Positions 60,402-64,000 of a DNA stretch of 64,000 nucleotides are shown here, piece by piece. Every line of letters starts with the position of its first letter. The first letter of the stretch is position 1. Where the stretch lies: positions 62,001-126,000 of the forward strand of contig NZ_FYAM01000006.1 in NCBI RefSeq assembly GCF_900185645.1, in the 5' to 3' direction. The notes beneath the pieces were generated by a model. That model saw only the letters and a program-made list of their open reading frames with translations, did not search any database and was not told the origin of the DNA. This DNA comes from Clostridium sp. BSD9I1. Lineage in GTDB: Bacteria > Bacillota > Clostridia > Clostridiales > Clostridiaceae. The translations under genes and the position numbers were made by a program.

Positions 60402-61838
60402 ATGAGAATATTAATGTTAAGCTGGGAGTACCCACCTAATAACATAGGGGGATTATCTAAACATGTATATAATTTGAGTCAAGAACTTAGCAAATTAAAA
60501 CATGAGGTGCATGTTATAACTTGTGAAGAAGGTACATCATCATTACATGAAAAAGACAATGGTGTATGGGTTCATAGGGTTGCCCCTTATAATATTGATA
60601 CCACAGATTTTGCAAAATGGGTAATGCATCTTAATTTTGCGATGATTGAAGAAGCTACAAGACTTATTAGAGAAGTTGGAAGATTTGATATAATACATGC
60701 TCATGATTGGCTTGCAACATATGCTGCAAAATCTTTGAAATGGTCATTTAACATCCCCCTTGTATGTACCATGCATGCTACAGAACAAGGAAGAAATAAT
60801 GGGATAAAAACAGAACTGCAACGATATATATCAAATGCAGAATGGCTTTTAACTTACGAGTCATGGAAAACTATAGTATGTAATGAAAATATGAAAAATG
60901 AAGTAGTAGACTTGTTCAAAACTCCTGAGGAAAATATATGGACAATACCAAATGGAATAAGCACGGAAAAGTTTAATATGCCATTTGATGAGGAAGCGTT
61001 TAGAAGCAAATATGCATCATCTGAGGAAAAGATTATATTATTTTTAGGAAAACATTCTTATCAAAAGGGAATTCATCTTTTAATAGAGGCTATTCCAGAA
61101 GTTATTTCTTCATATTCTAAAGTTAAATTTTTAATAGTAGGAAAAGGACCAATGACAGAAGAGCTCCAGGATAGAATAAATTGCATGAATTTAGCACACA
61201 AGGTTATTTTCACTGGATATTTAGAAGAAGAGGAAAAGATCAAACTTTATAGAGTATCAGATATAGCGGTAGTTCCATCTATATATGAACATTTTGGTAC
61301 AACAGCATTAGAGGCAATGGCAGCTAATTGTGCAGTTCTAGCTTCTGACATAGGTGGACTTAGCCAAATAGTGGAGCATAAACAAAACGGATTAAAGTTT
61401 ATTTGCGGAGTCAGAGAAAGTTTAAGGGACAATTTGTTAGAGATTTTAAATGATGAGAATTTAATAGAAAAGTTTAAGAAAAGTGGTAAGAAAGAAGTAG
61501 ATAAGAGATATTCATGGTACAATAGTGCTAAAATCACAGAACACCTTTATAAAACTGTAATAAGTGAAGTTGAAGGAAGTGTCTGGGCAAGTTGGGCGGA
61601 AGAGGAAGAAAGAAAAAAATTACAAGAAAAACTTAAGAAGGAAAAAGAAAAAGTGGCAGAGCTTAAAAAGAAACTTCAAGAATTACAGGAGGTAAAAGCA
61701 GACAAAGCTAAAGAATGTGAAATTTCTAAAGCTCTTAAAACCCAAAAGACGAAAGAAGTTACAAAAACACCACGAAAAAAGAAGATAGCAGCTAAAGATA
61801 TAGTTAAGGAAGAAACAGAAAAAATAATTAATACTTAA
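60402..61838 (+). CDS. GT4-family glycosyltransferase with charged C-terminal tail
   Basis: A 478-residue GT-B enzyme. The N-terminal half begins LSWEYPPNNIGGLSKHVYNLS (starch-synthase-like motif) and DIIHAHDWLATYAAK follows; the GT4 nucleotide-sugar site is VVPSIYEHFGTTALEAMAANCAVLAS (E-x7-E, about 301-326). From about residue 395 the protein turns into a lysine/glutamate-rich helical tail, probably coiled-coil, absent from typical glycogen synthases. Donor and acceptor are unknown; glycogen-type or cell-surface glycan synthesis are options. The ATG at 60402 is chosen over 60387 because GGGAGTGG lies just upstream. Confidence 0.88.
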   Translation: MRILMLSWEYPPNNIGGLSKHVYNLSQELSKLKHEVHVITCEEGTSSLHEKDNGVWVHRVAPYNIDTTDFAKWVMHLNFAMIEEATRLIREVGRFDIIHAHDWLATYAAKSLKWSFNIPLVCTMHATEQGRNNGIKTELQRYISNAEWLLTYESWKTIVCNENMKNEVVDLFKTPEENIWTIPNGISTEKFNMPFDEEAFRSKYASSEEKIILFLGKHSYQKGIHLLIEAIPEVISSYSKVKFLIVGKGPMTEELQDRINCMNLAHKVIFTGYLEEEEKIKLYRVSDIAVVPSIYEHFGTTALEAMAANCAVLASDIGGLSQIVEHKQNGLKFICGVRESLRDNLLEILNDENLIEKFKKSGKKEVDKRYSWYNSAKITEHLYKTVISEVEGSVWASWAEEEERKKLQEKLKKEKEKVAELKKKLQELQEVKADKAKECEISKALKTQKTKEVTKTPRKKKIAAKDIVKEETEKIINT

Positions 61839-61864
61839 TGATTGTTTTTTATATAAAACGCATA

Positions 61865-61888
61865 AAAGTCAGCTCACGCTGGCTTTTT
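61865..61888 (+). terminator. Terminator after the glycosyltransferase
   Basis: GTCAGC-TCAC-GCTGGC with TTTTT following; AAA on the 5' side extends the stem. Confidence 0.75.
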
Positions 61889-61953
61889 AAGTTTAATTAG
61901 ATACTTGAACAATGAAGGAGATAAGGTTAATATTTTAAGGTAGAGGTGAAGTT

Positions 61954-62646
61954 ATGAAGAATAAAGCAATTATAATTGAGGATGAAGATAATATTAGAGG
62001 ATTTATAAGAGTAAATTTTCAAAGAGATAACTTTACGGTACTCGAAGCTACTTCAGCAGAAGAAGGAATGAGAATAATTAACTTAGAAAAGCCAGACATA
62101 GTTTTATTGGATGTAATGCTTCCCGGTATGAATGGGTTCGATGCTTGTGAGTTAATAAGAAAAGAATTTCCCCACATAGGTATAATTATACTTACAGCAA
62201 GGGGACAGGATACGGATAAAATAATGGGATTAGAATTTGGAGCTGATGATTATATAGTAAAGCCATTTAATCCTATAGAACTTTTATTAAGAACTAAAGC
62301 AATATTAAGACGTATGAAAGAAATAAAAAAGGATGACAATAAGCAAATACTTAACAATGGTCCTTTTAAGATAGATACCTATTCCCAAATAGTATATAAG
62401 GATGACGTTGAATTATACTTAACACCCAAAGAATATATACTTATGAAAATATTTATTAAAAGCCCAGGTAAAGCATTTACCAGAGATGAACTTCTAGATT
62501 TGGTTTGGGGATATGAGTTTATTGGTGATACAAAAATTGTCGATGTCAATATTAGAAGGCTGAGGACAAAAATTGAGGATTCTTCATCTAGTCCAATGTA
62601 TATTGAAACTGTATGGGGAACAGGGTATCGCTGGAGAAAGGAATAA
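61954..62646 (+). CDS. OmpR-family response regulator 2
   Basis: A 230-residue regulator. The receiver domain has E9-D10, phospho-acceptor D53 (LLDVMLPGMNG), T in IILTA and K in IVKPF. The winged helix includes LTPKEYILMKIFIK and VDVNIRRLRTKIED. It is followed 5 nt later by its sensor kinase, which runs off the window. Different from the regulator at 8766, with only general family similarity. A promoter is not clear in the 60-nt leader after the terminator. Confidence 0.9.
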   Translation: MKNKAIIIEDEDNIRGFIRVNFQRDNFTVLEATSAEEGMRIINLEKPDIVLLDVMLPGMNGFDACELIRKEFPHIGIIILTARGQDTDKIMGLEFGADDYIVKPFNPIELLLRTKAILRRMKEIKKDDNKQILNNGPFKIDTYSQIVYKDDVELYLTPKEYILMKIFIKSPGKAFTRDELLDLVWGYEFIGDTKIVDVNIRRLRTKIEDSSSSPMYIETVWGTGYRWRKE

Positions 62647-62651
62647 GGTGC

Positions 62652-64000
62652 ATGCAGGGGAAAGAAGATAAAAAGGAACAATTTAAGAGTATAAAAAGGA
62701 GAATGATTGTTAATTTCATGCTTGTAATATTCATAAGTGTAGTTGCATTTGAAGCTTTATTAATTGGTTTTACACGATACTATTTTTATAACAATGCAGA
62801 AGGTATTTTAACTAATCAAATAAAACTATCAGCTGATTTTTATAAGAGATATTTTTCAAACACTTCCCTTCAAGATAACATAATAGATAATATAGATATA
62901 TTTTGGAAGCAAACTACAGCTCAAGTTGAGATTATTGATTTAAATGGAAAAATTTTAATGGATTCAACTGGTGTTATACCAGATAGAAACATAGATGGGT
63001 TTGACTTTGAAGCGGCATTAAAGGGGGGAAAGGGGAAGTGGATAGGGAAATCTAGTTATGATGGAACAAGGATTATGTCTATTTCATACCCTTTAATGTC
63101 TAATAACAATATTGTAGGTGTATTAAGATTTAAAACCTCACTGGAGGAAATAGATAAAACTATAAATATGATCAACTTTATATTTTTGTTTATAGGTTTA
63201 ACTGTAATAATAATTGGTAGCATTGTAAGTATATTTTTATCCTATAGTATAATTCATCCAGTTAAAGAACTTAAGAAGGCCGCCGAGGAAATGGCTAATG
63301 GTAATTTGAATATACGTGTAAAAGAGATGAGAAATGATGAGCTGGGAAGGCTCGGGAAAACCTTTAATTATATGGCAGATGAGATTCAAAAACGAGAGAC
63401 AATAAAAAATGAGTTCATATCTTCTGTATCTCATGAATTAAGGACTCCTCTTACAGCTATTAAGGGATGGGCAATAACACTAAATAGTGATGGAGGTTCA
63501 GACAAGGAGATTCTTACTGATGGTTTAAAAATAATTGAAAATGAAAGTGAGAGGTTAACTGCAATGGTGGAGGAACTTTTAGATTTCTCCAAGTTTATTT
63601 CGGGAAGAATTTCGCTTCATAAGGAATTAGTAGCAATTGAAGATACTATAGAATATATAGAAAAATATATGAAACCTAGAGCAGAAAGAGAAAATATTAA
63701 CTTTTGTGTTAAGCTTAAAGAAGGTTTACCGTTAGTAGAAGTTGATTTAAGCAGAATTAAGCAGGTACTAATTAACTTGCTTGATAATTCATTTAAGTTT
63801 ACTTGTATTGGAGGAAATGTTTCTTTAGAAGTACTAGATCAAGAAAAATATATAATTTTTTTAGTGAAAGATAGTGGATGTGGCATTAACAAGGAAGATC
63901 TCCCTAGAGTTAAGGATAAGTTTTATAAAGGGAAAAATAGTAAAGCTCAAAATGGATTAGGATTATCTATTTGTGATGAGATAATAAGTATGCATGATGG
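62652..64000 (+). CDS. Membrane sensor histidine kinase, cut by the right edge
   Basis: An open frame of 449 codons from ATG 62652 to the edge, with no stop. Membrane segments lie at about residues 20-42 and 174-200 around a sensor loop, then a HAMP domain (HPVKELKKAAEEMANGNLNIR). The phospho-acceptor is H261 (SSVSHELRTPL), and the ATPase domain has QVLINLLDNSFKF, DSGCGINKEDLP and NGLGLSICDEII. The C-terminal few dozen residues at most are missing. It pairs with the regulator at 61954-62646. Confidence 0.9.
   Translation, partial: MQGKEDKKEQFKSIKRRMIVNFMLVIFISVVAFEALLIGFTRYYFYNNAEGILTNQIKLSADFYKRYFSNTSLQDNIIDNIDIFWKQTTAQVEIIDLNGKILMDSTGVIPDRNIDGFDFEAALKGGKGKWIGKSSYDGTRIMSISYPLMSNNNIVGVLRFKTSLEEIDKTINMINFIFLFIGLTVIIIGSIVSIFLSYSIIHPVKELKKAAEEMANGNLNIRVKEMRNDELGRLGKTFNYMADEIQKRETIKNEFISSVSHELRTPLTAIKGWAITLNSDGGSDKEILTDGLKIIENESERLTAMVEELLDFSKFISGRISLHKELVAIEDTIEYIEKYMKPRAERENINFCVKLKEGLPLVEVDLSRIKQVLINLLDNSFKFTCIGGNVSLEVLDQEKYIIFLVKDSGCGINKEDLPRVKDKFYKGKNSKAQNGLGLSICDEIISMHD

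Overview
The window looks like the chromosome of a low-GC, Gram-positive anaerobe, most likely a Clostridium. Its AT-rich codon use, strong AGGGGG-type ribosome binding sites, occasional TTG and GTG starts, and protein families (purinolytic YgeX/YgeW/YgeY/SsnA set, DUF3100, AzgA-type permease) all fit that group. I see no rRNA, tRNA, CRISPR array, prophage or intact insertion sequence.

Layout. Positions 1-4500 hold the tail of an unknown gene, a lone permease, a 190-bp MITE-like palindrome, and a minus-strand operon of an M20D amidohydrolase with two membrane proteins. Positions 4.7-8.0 kb hold a sigma-54 controlled purine permease and adenine deaminase. Positions 8.2-11.8 kb are a DUF4342 protein, a two-component system and a papain-like hydrolase. 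Positions 12.0-19.4 kb are a GntR-regulated sugar-acid operon: SDR dehydrogenase, regulator, GntP permease, IlvD/Edd dehydratase, DHDPS-type aldolase and Fe-alcohol dehydrogenase. Together they could import a sugar acid, dehydrate it to a 2-keto-3-deoxy acid, cleave that to pyruvate plus an aldehyde, and reduce the aldehyde.

Positions 19.5-44.0 kb are the centrepiece, a purine/uric acid fermentation island. It contains a YgeV-type sigma-54 activator, SsnA, a PreA-like flavoprotein, two complete molybdenum hydroxylases, MocA, diaminopropionate ammonia-lyase (YgeX), hydantoinase (HyuA), YgeY, two nearly identical YgeW copies, 8-oxoguanine deaminase, a MOSC protein, carbamate kinase, and molybdenum cofactor genes (MoeA-like, Mog, MoaA, MoaC). 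A coherent model is that deaminases and hydroxylases funnel purines to an oxopurine and that a flavoenzyme may dearomatise it. HyuA and YgeY would then open the ring, YgeX would give pyruvate plus ammonia, and YgeW plus carbamate kinase would turn a ureido group into ATP. Each assignment rests on family knowledge; the order of steps is inference.

The most interesting regulatory signal is shared by three promoter regions (before the permease, ssnA and ygeX). Each has a canonical sigma-54 -24/-12 element (TTGGCAT, then ATGCT) and, about 140-150 bp upstream, a 31-bp double palindrome built from TATCA-N3-TGATA. This is probably the upstream activator site of the YgeV-type protein encoded in the island.

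Positions 44.0-64.0 kb are mostly housekeeping and accessory genes: a 35-residue small protein, an HD hydrolase, an XRE regulator, a peptidyl-prolyl isomerase, a kinase-like protein, DUF523/DUF1722, NadE, LysR with a TauE/SafE permease, NfeD with an SPFH protein, an RND pump with adaptor and MarR regulator (a perfect 47-bp inverted repeat upstream), a ClC transporter, a GT4 glycosyltransferase, and a two-component system whose kinase runs off the right edge.
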